Source: Brachypterus glaber (taxonomy: Eukaryota; Arthropoda; Insecta; Coleoptera; Kateretidae). Taken from it: a stretch of DNA of 64,000 nt. The stretch lies in assembly GCA_958510825.1 (NCBI GenBank), contig OY294051.1, forward strand, positions 26,833,265 through 26,897,264, read 5' to 3'. The notes beneath the pieces were generated by a model. That model was given only the letters and a program-made list of their open reading frames with translations, did not search any database and was not told the origin of the DNA. Shown piece after piece: positions 20,831-32,220 of the stretch; the stretch's first letter is position 1; every line of letters begins with the position of its first letter. Position numbers and translations under genes: made by a program.

Positions 20831-21545
20831 CCGGGTATCCCAACTCTATTTATCCAACGATTTTCTCGAAAACTTAAAGAGATAATCAAGTTCTGCGAAA
20901 ACCGTCTTAAATAAGACAAATTAAACTATCTTTTAGCATATATTTGATACTTTCAGCTCTTAAAACGTGGGCAGGGGGCATAGGGGACATTTTTTAAATG
21001 CAAAGTGGGGTCGTGTGATACATCATTTTAAAGTTTATTAAATTCGCCATTTAAGTATATATTTTTTATTTTTTTTAAACATTTTTTTTGGCTTTAAAAT
21101 AGGTTGAAATGGGTATTTTTATCAAAATTACTCTAAAAAAATCAAACAATTTTTTAAAAGTTACTAATTTCATGATTAAAATTAAATTATACTTTTAAAC
21201 TAATTTTAGTTGACAGAAATAAAAATTTACAAAAAAAAACTTAAAAAATTGCATTTTTTAGCACAAAAAAATAAAAAATCAAAACCTTAAAAAAATTGTT
21301 TAAAAAAATAAAAAATATACAGTCCAATAGAGAATTTTATTTTCTTTAAAATGATGTATCACACGACCCCCATTTCCATTTAAAAAACTCTCCCATGCCC
21401 TCCTGCGCACATTTTAATAGCTAAAAATATAAAATATATGCTAAAAGATAGTTTAAGCTGTCTAGTTTAAGATGGTTTTCGCAGAACTTGATTTTATCTA
21501 TTACTTTTCAAGAAAATCGCTGGGTAGATAGAGTTGGGACACCCG
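20831..21545. mobile_element. TA-flanked foldback D2: family D core with other ends
   Basis: CCGGGTATCCCAACTCTATT and the complement ending GTTGGGACACCCGG are bordered by TA (20829-20830, 21546-21547). About 60 bases inward the sequence becomes the core of 8193-8911 (TCTTTTAGCATATATTTGAT, TAAAACGTGGGCAGGGGG, CGTGTGATACATCA), again as two arms. Only the tips differ between D1 and D2. No coding sequence. Confidence 0.9.
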
Positions 21546-21547
21546 GT

Positions 21548-22267
21548 ATTTATAAAAATTTTCATCGACAAGAAATTCATTCATTTTTTTCTGTTTTAAT
21601 GAAATATATATTTATGAATTTTTATTAGTATTACTCCAGGGATATGAGCAAAAAAATACCTTGTTGGGGACAGTGGCTCATCCAGAGGTCTGTCAAGTTT
21701 TTCAGGTAATACAGGTGTATAGAAGAAAAACCTATGTATTTGCTGCGGTAGATTTGGTGTGGTTTTTAAGATATTAACAACAACAAACAACTAAGTGTAT
21801 AAAGGCCTATCTGTAGTACATAAATGTGGGAAAGTAAACTACTTAAATATCTCAAATCATATATTTTAAATAGATCAGTCTAGGCACTATAGTGACAATT
21901 TTTTTTAAAGACAATTATTTAATTATTGCTATTTTTTTTCTCGGGGGCAGGGACATCACATCTACGTTTTGCTAACTTAAGACCTAGATCTAGGTCCCTA
22001 CATGGTATCCAAAACCCCCGTTTAAAAAAATTAAAAAAAGTTTGATTTTTTATGTTTTCTTTTGAAAAACAACCTTTTTTATTTATTTTTTCAAAATTGA
22101 CAACGCGTGCCCGCGGTAAATTATTAATTTGATATGATCAAAAAATAGATGCTTCTTTTTGATTTTTTGAGGTCAAGCCCCCTTAAGCCCCTTGACAGTA
22201 ATACTAGATACAAAAATTTAATTGGGATGGAAATAAATGAAACTTCCTTTTTTTAGAACCTGGCAAG
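21548..22267. other. AT-rich DNA, no recognised gene
   Basis: A 64-codon minus-strand frame at 21596-21790 reads PVLPEKLDRPLDEPLSPTRY and looks more protein-like than its neighbours. It matches no family I can name and has no splice context. The rest is featureless. Confidence 0.35.
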
Positions 22268-22510
22268 CAGGGCCATAGCTATGGGGGGGGGGAAAGCCTC
22301 CCCCGCCTATCTTAAAATCAAAAAAGTTGCATATTTCATGGATCCAAATACAAAAGTTGCATATTTCACAAAAAGGGTGGGACCTTTTTTTTAAGTCATT
22401 AACTTTTTTATGTCGAAGAAAAAAGTTGCATATTTCATAAATTCAAAATACTAAAGTTGCATTTTTGAGCTAAAAAAGTTGTAATTTTTGACCTTCGCCC
22501 CTACCGGAAA
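22268..22510. repeat. Half copy of hAT-like family G, with TTGCATATTTC repeats
   Basis: CAGGGCCATAGCTATGGGGG at 22268 corresponds to the terminal 40 bases of the element at 43662-44219. It is followed by four variants of AAAGTTGCATATTTCA (22324-22460). No opposite end was found, so it is truncated or decayed. Confidence 0.6.
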
Positions 22511-22793
22511 AACCTTTAATATAATGTATCAACGACCATTGGTAATGGTAATGGTCCATTTCCAGTACTCGGCGAATTTCCAGTACTCGCATAGGCGCCG
22601 CGTTGACTAATGATTCCATTTAAACGAGTAAGGTGGGAAAAAAAGTTATCGATAAATAAAATAAAATGGAGATAAACAGTTTATTTTAGAAACTAAAGCA
22701 TATATTGATGAAATGTTAGTTGGACACTAAAGTACTTGCTTGTAGATAAACAAATACGTAAAAATCTTAACAGTACATAAAGAAAAGGATGCC

Positions 22794-22897
22794 TGAACCA
22801 AGAACACGTGTCCTTCGATATGGTCAAAGCCAAATTCTCTTGTTTCAAGGCTAGCATGTCTTTGAACCAAAGTCAGTGTCCTTGAATAAACAGCACT
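22794..22897. repeat. Dispersed family H, inverted partial copy
   Basis: The reverse complement of most of 24720-24820: shared blocks include CTCTTGTTTCAAGGCT, TGAACCAAAGTCA and TCCTTGAATAAA. Neither terminal sequence is kept here. Confidence 0.75.
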
Positions 22898-23462
22898 GTA
22901 TTAAAATTAAATTCTAAATAATATTGAAGATTGTTATATGAAATTGTTATAAAGCAAAATGCTTTAAAAGCATGCTACTAATTGTATTACCTTTTGCAAA
23001 CAAATATCGAATGTCGGAAAATAATCAAATATCAGATCGAAAATAATAATTAACTTAATTAGTGGATTTAATAATTGTTAACTAAATTATTAAAACTTTT
23101 AACTGTAATTAAAACTTTAAATTTTAAAGCATACCGATAAGTTGCAAAATTACGCTTCCAAGATATACACGGTATTTACAGACTTTTTGCATTAAATAAA
23201 GGGGATGATTCTACATAAAAAATATGAAAAAACCAGCACAGGCACATAGGTCCGGAAACGACCCTAAGAGAGTTACGACCCTTTAAAATTGTACCAAAAA
23301 AGTTTTTAATTATTAACTCTGGTACCCTTTGAGCTAGAGTGACGTGGTTTTGTATGTAAACTAGTATTAACAAGGGAAATTAGTTTATATAAATTTATTT
23401 TTCTGAATCTATCCAGAGGTGTGCCAAGACGGACAAAATGTAAGGCTTAACACATTTTTGCC
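22898..23462. other. AT-rich DNA with a family E fragment
   Basis: 23185-23320 carries CACATAGGTCCGGAAACGAC and a following TACGACCCTTTAAAATTGTAC, a diverged copy of family E (see 10385). The remainder shows nothing. Confidence 0.45.
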
Positions 23463-23722
23463 CGAGGGGTTTATTTATTGGACAATCCTTGTACACCTAT
23501 CCAACAATCTTCTACAATCCTTGACAATTCCTTCTTTTATAATCATCTAAAATCCTCCTCAATCCTCCACAACCATCTACAATCTTCCACAATCATCTGA
23601 AATCTTTCCACAATCTTTAACAATCTGCATTAAAATTTAGTGAAGTCTTTCACAATCTTCCACAATCCTTTGATTCTCATAATCCTTGTACACTTTTTTT
23701 TTTCAATAAATAAACCTCTTGT
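23463..23722. repeat. CTTCCACAATC array between inverted GGTTTATTTATT arms
   Basis: Between GGGGTTTATTTATTGGACAA (from about 23466) and AATAAATAAACCTC (to 23719) lies a run of about fifteen degenerate CTnCACAATC units. The array also has GACAATCCTTGTACA and AATCCTTGTACAC at its two edges. Confidence 0.75.
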
Positions 23723-24648
23723 TTTTGCCCCAAACTTTTTATGTGTATTTTTTTTTTATTTTTAGATTTTTACATTCCTTGAAAAAAATACATAAAAATA
23801 TCATATAGTGTAACATTGCGGGAGCAACCTTTTTTTAAAAAAACGCAATTAAGAGGAAGTAACATTTTGTACTACCAAAAGTATTTCTTTTTAATATTAA
23901 ATTTAGGTATTTCAGTAGAGCATACTTTTTTGCTAGTTTAACATGAAGAATTGTCCTGCAGAATTTAAATTTTAGTGGTGCTTTTTTTGTTCATATTCAT
24001 ATTCAATATGTCCATTAGGGAGACCAGAACGTACGGAATTGTTTGGGTCCCACCCCTCAAAATTGTTCCTTTAGGTAAAAGAAACAACCGTGATTTTTTT
24101 TTACATTTAGTAAAAAAATATTTAGGGATCCCGCCCGGCACTTTTTTAAATAGAAAATCATGTAAAGGGTTTTTGTTTTTTAAGGATATAAAAACTTTGA
24201 TATTGGACGTTTATGGAACCAAAAAAGTGTTTCTGGATAATAAAGGAATATTCTCAATTTTTATGCCCCTCTACAAAAATAAAAGGTTTTTTTTATGGGG
24301 TAAAAATGCTAAAAATTGACACATGGGTCAAAAGTCAAAAGCTAGAAAAAAATGCACTTATATTTTTTTTCCAAAGAGTCCTTTTTTTTTAGGGTATTCT
24401 TCAATATGTCCAAATTCAGGGTTTATATTTACTTTTTTGAAAACAGTACAGGGTGTCCAAAAAATAAATATATCAATAAAAGTTAAATAAATGCATTAAA
24501 TTGCAATAAAATATCAATTTTGTAGCAAATAAATAAAAAAAATTCAAAATGCCTTGTAGTATATTATGTAATAAAACACATTAAAGTTTTTTTTTTCAAA
24601 AAGAAGTGTTGGACCCTGTTATAAAAATAAACACATTTCAAAGCAATT
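23723..24648. other. Dispersed-repeat DNA, no recognised gene
   Basis: 23725-23870 is a diverged copy of the 12609-12780 repeat. The 114-codon frame at 23975-24319 matches no family and is T/A-biased. A solo CAGGGTGTCC end lies at 24449. Confidence 0.4.
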
Positions 24649-24838
24649 TGTACATAGAAAAAACGGATTGCTTGAACCAAGGACTTTTTGGACTTTTTTG
24701 GAATAAAAAACCGCGCTCTTTATTCAAGGATTTGACTTTGGTTCAAGAAAATACCAGCCTTGAAACAAGAGAATATGGCTTTGAACATATCCAAAGACAC
24801 GCGTCCTTGGTTCAAGGAATCCGTTTTTTCTATGTACA
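24649..24838. mobile_element. 190-bp inverted-repeat element, family H
   Basis: TGTACATAGAAAAAACGGAT and its complement end the element; inside them are CTTGAACCAAGGAC and GTCCTTGGTTCAAGG. A second, inverted copy lies at 22794-22897. Frames at 24606-24945 are translations of this repeat. Confidence 0.85.
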
Positions 24839-25680
24839 TATTGTTATGCTTTTTTGCCAAATATCATCTCTTTTATCGAAATAAATTGTTTTTTTTTACG
24901 TTTTATGGAATTCTTTTTCTTAAAACAACAAATATGGGGCGTTAATTCGTACTTATCAATGAGATAGTTTCTTGACAACAAATACCGTCAAAATGAGATC
25001 TACATTCTAACATGTTAACTGCAGTTTAGCCAATGCAAGGGAGACAAAGTAATCAGAGTAGCCAACATAACCAATAAAAAATATTTATATTTACCTTATT
25101 TATTTTAACCCTAATTAAATTTTATATTATGCAGTTAAAAATATAAGTTAATAATATGTATCAGGTATTAAAATTGTTGCATAACTCACTGTCATTTGGG
25201 TTATTTTTTTTATACCAATATTGCCATCTGTTCACGAAGACTGGAACTTACTGTCATTAAATTTTTTAACAAATGGACTCGCCCGGGCAAATGTCCCATT
25301 AACTTCTAAAAAAAATGGCCCATGAGAAAATTTCTAAGTAACCTTTTTTGTAACATAAATAAGCTTCATACGCCAATTTTTACAATGTTTTTACCCTGGT
25401 AAAGCCATTTTTTCATGTAAAAGGATATTTTTTTTTGAATATTCCCTTATTATTCAAAAATAATTTTCCTTCCTAAAATCGTCTGATTTCAATGTTTTTT
25501 TATTTAAATAATAATAAAGAGGCTTAACATGTTTTCTCTCTCAAAAAACCGCCGGGCGCGACCTCGAAATATATTTTTTTTAAATCTGAAAAAAATTAAG
25601 GGTGGTTTTTTGACCTAAATGAATATTTATAGGGGGTGGGACCCTAAAACCCATTTTTTATTTTTGACTGGGCACCCTAA
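24839..25680. other. AT-rich DNA, no gene seen
   Basis: No supported feature. CTCACTGTCATTT and CTTACTGTCATTA occur about 60 bases apart near 25190-25260. Confidence 0.4.
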
Positions 25681-25905
25681 GGGGTCGTCCATAAAATACG
25701 TCACGCAAATTGACCAAAATTCATACACTTACGTATCCTGTTTTTCGCGTTATTAAAAGCTGTAGATTTTATATTTTGCCTACCCCCTAACACCCCCCCC
25801 TATTGGGGGGGGGGCTAATGTCCATCTTCGAAGGACCGTAGCTGCTTTAGGGATTATTTCCGGACATATGTTCCTTTGTTGGTTTTTATCTTTTGTGTGT
25901 AGAAT
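25681..25905. repeat. Half copy of family B joined to family E
   Basis: GGGGTCGTCCATAAAATACG at 25681 is the family B terminus, followed by CAAATTGACCAAAATTCATA and the C-run/G-run centre. The other arm is missing. From 25830 the sequence turns into a family E piece (GACCGTAGCTGC, ATTTCCGGACATATGTTCC). Confidence 0.7.
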
Positions 25906-28020
25906 TATCCCCTTAATTTAATGTCAAAAGACTACAAACACCGTGTACATATTTAAAGATTTTGGCAAGTCAAGGTGCTACATTGTATCGTCTAGCTCCG
26001 TTATGTATCGTATTGAATACGATAATGGCCTCTGAGTGTATTGGAAAGAATTACATATCTTTTGAAAATGGCTAGTTAGAAGAAAGAATCAAATGATGGC
26101 TCTGGCTCTCTCTACTTTTCCCTGTTTGACGGTACTTAACAAACCATATTTTTAAGAGCGAGCTCTAGTGTGCATAGTGCTATATTTTATAACTTTTAAG
26201 CATAAATATTTTAAGCATAAATGCAACAAAGCTTAATTGTTCTGAGGAATTCTCTTGAACGGGTAGTTACCTTTTCGTGAAGGAAATTGAGATTCTTAAT
26301 GCGTTACTGGGAGAATGCAATTTTGCAAAATTTATTACATTGTAACATTGTAAAGCATTTATTATAAAGTAAGTGGATATTTCTACGTAAGCCCGTATAA
26401 TTAGAAGCTAGATAAAATTCTACGGAAGCTTATGTAGACAATTTTAAATATTTGGATACACGCAAAGAACAAATAGTTCAATTAAATCAATGCATGATTC
26501 CAGAGCAGGTTATGTTCACGGTATACTGATAAAGCTATATTGTAATTAATAACATCAATACTTTATTAAATAAGTACAACTACATATGTGCCAAATAGTG
26601 CTATACAAACACCACTTGTTAATTCAAATCGGTGTTTAATAACAACCATAACTATTAATTAGAACAACAAAACTGTTTGCCTTAAATCATACGCAGTTGG
26701 GTATAAAATAATGTAAATTAAGTATGGGTATGGGTCTGCTCGTGGCGACCGTTACACTCGGTGTCACATTTATAGTAGAATGTTTACATTCAAAACAGAT
26801 TAATGTGAGGCAGGGACGTAATTAAATTTTATTATATTAAATACGTATTTATTTTTTATAGCTCGATGCACAGAACACAAATAAAACAAATTAAAGCCGG
26901 CCCAGTAAATATGTATTGCCTTGTGGGTGTGGCTAAATCTTTTGTAAAATATGATTGGATAGGGTCGAACGTTTACTGGCCAGAATCAGTCCACGTGGAC
27001 TAGATAAAAATACATTATTTTAAATGAGTCTAAAATTAGGCAAATAATCGTTGTTAAATAAAATCTCTTATAACTCTGGCAGCGACTATACGTAACGTTT
27101 GATATGGTCTGCTCCATAAAGAGTTAAGTAAAACAGTGTTTTAGTGTTTCAGAAGCACCCTGTAGATCTGTTTTGTTAATTAAAATTGAAATAGGTTTTC
27201 ACCTAGACAACCTCAGAAATAATTAATGATACGCGTTTACCTGATAGCTTTTAATAGCTTTGTTTCATATTAATTCAAATATGGAGGTTTATTTTAAGCT
27301 GCTATAATATACAAATATTTCAATTCAGAAAGATAAATACTATTCATTGAATAGGGACCCTATACCCTAATAGGGTACTATCCTATACTATATGAAGTCA
27401 TTTTCTTCATTAAATTATGTAGTGCAATAAATTGGGGTTTCATTCATTTAAAACGTTACCCAAGTAGCACAAGTAGCTATAAAGTCTCTCTCACTACGTC
27501 ATCGTTGTCAAATTAAAGCCAGCTTGGCTGTAATAGCTTTCTATAAACGAGAGTGGTTGTATCGATAGCATTTGGCCAATTTAGGAGAGTTAGTACATAG
27601 TTGCAGTGCGGGTTTCACAGAAGCTGGAATATCGCTTTTAGAAACGTCCTAAAGATAGACTACAGCTATATTCTGTATTTTCTTGTTGCCAACATAAAAC
27701 GATAAAAATATCTAAATGTTTTTATAAAAATTTAGGGAATTTAATAATATAATACTGTCATAAACTTTACTCTGTTCTATATCTTTGTTGGATAAAATAA
27801 CAATTATTATTTATTTTGATAACAAATGAACTTTTACAATGATGATCAACAAATTCTGCACTTTAATTTTAAGCTTTTTATTTTTTTTTTCGCGTATTTA
27901 CTGTGACAGTAGGTTCTTCGCATATGGATATTTTATTTCCTAGTTTTTTTTTTTTTAATATACCCTAAAAGTTTCAAAATCTTACTCTTTTTTTAAAGGT
28001 TTTGAAGAAAAACGTCATTA
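25906..28020. other. Mostly unique-looking DNA, no gene supported
   Basis: Fewer repeat ends than the rest of the window. Visible items are a small hairpin (26380-26431, CTACGTAAGC facing GCTTATGTAG) and an imperfect inverted pair at 26895-26992 (CCGGCCCAGTAAAT facing GTTTACTGGCCAG). I found no splice-bounded frame. Conserved noncoding sequence is possible but cannot be seen from one genome. Confidence 0.4.
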
Positions 28021-28849
28021 TTTCCTAGACTTATATCTTAAAATTGTGAGGTGCTGGATTTTTTTAACCCCACATTCGGATTCAGAATCCGGGATTCTGC
28101 GCCCTCGAATTAGTAAGCAAAATTTACTTTCCGATCCGGGCAAAAAAAAAAGTTGCGATTTGTTGCCTAGTGTAAGCGACCGGTTCAACGCAATAATATC
28201 TTGCGTTCAACCTGTGCACAGCTGTGTTATTTCGATCGAAATAGAGCGGCGTGCTTAAGTACTGCTCTGAACTAGCTTGTCTACGGGCCTTAAGCTGGGT
28301 TTATCAATATTTGGTAGTAGTGTAGTAAATATTTATAGTAGTAGTAGTAAATATTTATCTAATGGTTAAAGTCTCAGTTAAGGACAAATTTTGATTGGAG
28401 TTTCTAAATTTTTTTTTAGTTTCCTTTTTCATAAAACGAAAAATAAATTGAAAAAAAAAACGTTTTTAAAAAAAATTGTTTTTACCCCATTTTACCCCTT
28501 ACCCCAATCCGATTTTTACCAAAAACAATCCCAGACTAGAACTTTGAATAATCAGCCTATGGTCCATATTTGAAGTCTTTAACCCGAAGCGTTCTTGTGT
28601 TATCGTGGTCACAAATTTCCCGACACACAGACCGACAGACCAACAGACAGAATTTTTTTTTTTGACGGAAATAATATTTTTTGGATATAAAACGTCCGGA
28701 AACGTAAAAAAAGCAATAAAATTTTTTCGAATTAAAGTAAAAGGGTAAAAGTTGATGAGAGGTGGAGGGATTTCAAGCAATTCTAATTGAGTGAAACAGT
28801 GAAAGACACTCGTCACAGTGCCAAAACCACCTGTTTCACCGTCAAATTT
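28021..28849. other. Repeat-derived DNA, no recognised gene
   Basis: 28560-28650 holds a GTTATCGTGGTCACAAATTT and GACCGACAGACCAACAGACA member of the dispersed PuC-rich family. A 16-bp palindrome TATTTCGATCGAAATA lies at 28228-28243. The 70-codon (28046-28258) and 134-codon (28499-28903, minus) frames match nothing, and the latter crosses this repeat. Confidence 0.4.
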
Positions 28850-29060
28850 GTGACGAATTAGTCGTGCGTCTGCTCCCGGAGCGGTCAAGCGACCGATGAC
28901 CAAACGAACGGCGATCGGTAGTTAATAGTAACGACTCGGCAGCAGCTAGGAAAACAGGGACATTTAAAATGCATTGGAGATGTCTTAACGACTCGGTCGC
29001 GGCTACCCGGTCGCAGTCGTTAACGACTGCGACTTTTGGAGGAAACCGTAGCTTTAGTAG
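28850..29060. other. CpG-rich patch with a 24-bp perfect palindrome
   Basis: GC and CpG content jump here. The motif CGACTCGG occurs twice and CGACCGAT once. 29010-29033 is a perfect palindrome centred on CGTTAACG within GTCGCAG and CTGCGAC arms. Upstream, GTGAAACAG (28791) faces CTGTTTCAC. I see no frame with known homology; a regulatory element or a GC-rich repeat end are both possible. Confidence 0.45.
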
Positions 29061-29744
29061 TCTTTTGATATTGCTTGTCATATTAAACTATCAAAAATTG
29101 CGTGTATTAAAACGGCAAGTCTTTCATGGTTAAAGAGACAATCACTTTTAAAGCATGCAATTTCCCCAGTTATCTAGATATACAATCTTTTATAAGCTCC
29201 AGTAAGAGAGCATATTAATGCATTCCTGATTACATGGTAATCACTATTGAACTTCATAATACTTTTTCTCGTTTGTTTTATGATTGTTTCTCATAATGAC
29301 GATACGTGCACGGAGAAATTTTTTTTACAAATAAAAATTTTAATACTGCAGGTTGGTTTTACATTCCCAGTAAACACAAAGATCTCTTTGTCAAAATATC
29401 CTCTTATTAAACGTGTATGATACGTATATACGTAAATTTACATATAATAAACGTTTTTAATAAGTGGACATTTAACAAAAAAAAAATAGACCTTTTACCG
29501 AAAAAAGTCCCTGTAGACCTAGGTCCTTTAAACGGTTGTCCCCAAAGTGTTACCGACATACTTAGTACCTTTTTTATGTACTTTTATAGGGCTGGAAAGA
29601 TATCAATAAAAACTCTTTTTACACTCCTTTAGACTTCATTTCCGGACCAGACCTTTATAGGAACTTTTTTTTTTAATATTTTAGAATGTAGAATAAATTC
29701 TTAAAATTTTGTATTTCTGAATCACTCTGTATAATATAGTTAAA
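29061..29744. other. AT-rich DNA with a family E-like end
   Basis: 29550-29720 carries CATTTCCGGACCAGACCTTTATAG and a terminal GAATCACTCTGTATAA-like end. Nothing coding is recognised. Confidence 0.4.
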
Positions 29745-30310
29745 TTAAATATTACATGGTTAAATTAAGCATAAGGTATTGTTAAAACAAATTAAATGTT
29801 AGATTGACTATACCATTGCTTCTTCCTAGATTTCTATTAATATCTAGACCTTTATTTCTGCTGTCGTTTATTATCTACGAGTAATATGACCTTAAATTAA
29901 ATAATAATTTTAATTGTTAAAAAAATATTAATTAATTGCAATATTACAATATATTATTTTAAAACCACATTGTATTGTGATATTTGCTATAAATAACTTG
30001 ATAAAAGGAAACATTTGTTTTATTTTTAGTGCGTAATTTATGAGCATTTTTTTAAACAAAAACAAAATATTATTCTATTTTTAAACAAATTAAACAAATT
30101 TAATACCTAATTTATAAATCAACTGATATTTTCACATAACATTTATTGATTTTGATACCTATAAAAATTTTTTGGTATTAACGCACAAAAAAAAAACGTA
30201 TGTTTAAACAAAAATATTTTTTTATTAATTAACTTAACCATATGCTTTAATAAATCCAACATTTATTTTAATTTAACAATACCATATACTTGATTTAACC
30301 GTATAATATT
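29745..30310. repeat. Foldback element, diverged arms
   Basis: GGTTAAATTAAGCATAAGGT with ATTGTTAAAACAAATTAAAT on the left faces AATTTAACAATACCATATAC and TTGATTTAACCG on the right. The centre is A/T-rich with GTGCGTAATTTATGAGC. The arms are well diverged, so it is an older copy. Confidence 0.6.
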
Positions 30311-30494
30311 TGATTTAACTATACCATGTTTGAATTAACAGTAGCATTTGGACTTTTTATAGTTGCGGATATGGGTCATTATCAAAAATAGTTAAACGAA
30401 AATGAAAAATATAATATATAAGATAGTTTTTTAGAATTTTATTGCTTTTATGAAAGAGTAAAAAAAGCATGAGTATTTAAACCCTTGAACCGGC

Positions 30495-30599
30495 TCGCAT
30501 AAGAACATAAAACATAAAAATGCGATTGACTTCATGTGCCGCCATATATCTTGTAAGCCAATCACGGCATCGCATTCTTATGTTTTATGTTCTTACGCA
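30495..30599. mobile_element. 105-bp MITE with 30-bp inverted ends
   Basis: GCATAAGAACATAAAACATA and AATGCGAT on the left face ATCGCATTCTTATGTTTTAT and GTTCTTACGC on the right. The loop has GTGCCGCC. It has no coding sequence. Confidence 0.85.
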
Positions 30600-31253
30600 A
30601 GCTTCTGAATAGGCCTTTAGCAAACCGAAGCATAAATAAAAAAGTAACAAAAAATTGATTACCGAGACGATTTATTAGTATGTTTGACCTCCAGAACTTG
30701 ACAGATAGTCACATAACCTCAACAAAAACAATTATAAATTATTATTATTCTCAATTTTAACACATTATTTTTTTAAACATTTTATTTTAGTTTAAAAATA
30801 CATTATTTTAAGCTGATGTGCCCAAAAAGTGACATTCTTTTAGTGAATGTAGTATATCTTTCCAGTGTTGTTCCCATGGACAATATCATAAATTTCCTAG
30901 GGGATATAACAGATATTATTTTTGCTACGTCAACTGAACAAGTTTAATCTAAAATCCTATTTATTCTTGTTTGTATAAGATTTTTGTAGAGTACATGCAT
31001 TTAAGTATTTCTGCATGCAGACTAATTTAAATGCATGCATAACGGGGCGTTATTTTGCTCTCATAATGAGTCTCATGGAAACGGTTAGTAAAACAAAAAC
31101 ATGCTAAAAAAAGCAAAATATTTAATAAAATATGTGCTATTCGAAAACTGTTACGAAATGTGACGTTTCTGTACAGAAAAGTATTCATTTGCGCACAGAA
31201 CTGTTAAAATTAAATTGTGTTCGAGGCATGGCCAACTTTCTTGATCACCTATA
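30600..31253. other. AT-rich DNA, no gene seen
   Basis: A hairpin-like pair CATGCATTTAA (30994) and TTAAATGCATG (to 31037) surrounds TTTCTGCATGCAG. Otherwise nothing was recognised. Confidence 0.4.
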
Positions 31254-31424
31254 CTGGAAATTCATTAAAACCTGCAGTGACTCAGTTGCGAATGTGTGGT
31301 AAAAGGCGAAGATCATACCAGTTCGGGTGCGCCTTGCGTAATTTCGTCGAAGCTTCGCAAAGGCGGACTCCTTATACGAAAGCAGCAGAGGTATGAGTCA
31401 CTGCAAGTTTTACTGAATTTCCAG
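31254..31424. mobile_element. 171-bp TA-flanked MITE
   Basis: CTGGAAATTCATTAAAACCT and TGCAGTGACTCA at the left face TGAGTCACTGCAAGTTTTAC and TGAATTTCCAG at the right; TA borders both (31252-31253, 31425-31426). The centre is GC-richer and holds CGAAGCTTCG. Confidence 0.85.
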
Positions 31425-31470
31425 TAGTTGTGCGGAATTTTTGGCTTTCTTAGGGAGGCGTAGGAACAAA

Positions 31471-32220
31471 CAAATCTAACGGCATCACTATATCACCTAT
31501 TCTTGACTTTTGGGGAGTAGAACGACTGATAGAACGAGTGTAAGGTTGGGATCGTACTCTAACACTATGCGTCATATTCTAAGCGTTGATGTATTAGTTG
31601 TTCTACTTCCGGAAAGTTAAGAATAGGTACCCTCAAGGCTTCATTAAGCCTTCTTCCACTGTAGTTTACAGATTTGCAATTATGGCGAAGGCGCCAACAT
31701 GGGATCGTACTCTTACACTATGCATCATATTTTAAGCGTTGTTGTATTAGTTGTTCTTCTTCAGGAAAGTTAAGCATAGGTACCCTGAAGGCTTCATTAA
31801 GCCTTCTTCCACTGTAGTTTACAGATTTGCAATTATGGCAAAGGCGCCAACATGGGATCGTACTCTTACACTATGCATCATATTTTAAGCGTTGTTGTAT
31901 TAGTTGTTCTTCTTCAGGAAAGTTAAGCATAGGTACCCTGAAGGCTTCATTAAGCCTTCTTCCACTGTAGCTTACAGATTTGCAATTATGGCGAAGGCGC
32001 CAACATGGGATCGTACTCTTACACTATGCATCATATTTTAAGCGTTGTTGTATTAGTTGTTCTTCTTCAGGAAAGTTAAGAATAGGTACCCTGAAGGCTT
32101 CATTAAGCCTTCTTTCTCTGTAGTTTACAGATTTTCAATTATGGAGAAGGCAGGGATCTTTTTGGCCTTGTGGTTTGATAGAGATTTATTTTACCATAAA
32201 TAGTACGATCCCACATAGAG
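31471..32220. repeat. Satellite array flanked by inverted partial units
   Basis: The 153-bp array at 31548-32160 has inverted, truncated unit pieces on both sides. CCTATTCTTGACTTTTGGGG and AGTAGAACGACTGATAGAAC lie on the left (31489-31535), and AGTACGATCCCACAT on the right (32203-32217). The whole may be one foldback whose arm contains the array. Confidence 0.6.
31548..32160. repeat. 153-bp tandem satellite, four units
   Basis: Units start with GGGATCGTACTC at 31548, 31701, 31854 and 32007, exactly 153 bp apart. Units 2 and 3 are nearly identical and unit 1 is the most diverged. Each contains a perfect hairpin (GAAGGCTT, CATT, AAGCCTTC; unit 1 has CAAGGCTT) and a GGCGAAGGCGCC block. No frame through it resembles a protein. 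Confidence 0.95.

Noticed and set aside
21596..21790. 64-codon minus-strand frame with PEKLDRPLDEPLSPTRY
   Set aside because: It looks protein-like, but no homology, exon borders or second fragment could be found; kept only as a remark in the region entry.
23975..24319. 114-codon frame with a FLFFKDI stretch, considered as a second GRK exon
   Set aside because: The expected GRK residues after the first exon are not present, the frame lacks exon borders, and composition is AT-driven.
28499..28903. 134-codon minus-strand frame
   Set aside because: Its middle covers the dispersed GACCGACAGAC repeat and its ends lie in unrelated DNA; no family match and no splice context.
31548..32160. 153-bp repeat as a CRISPR array
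   Set aside because: Units are contiguous with no spacers of variable sequence, and the setting is a eukaryotic intron-like region.
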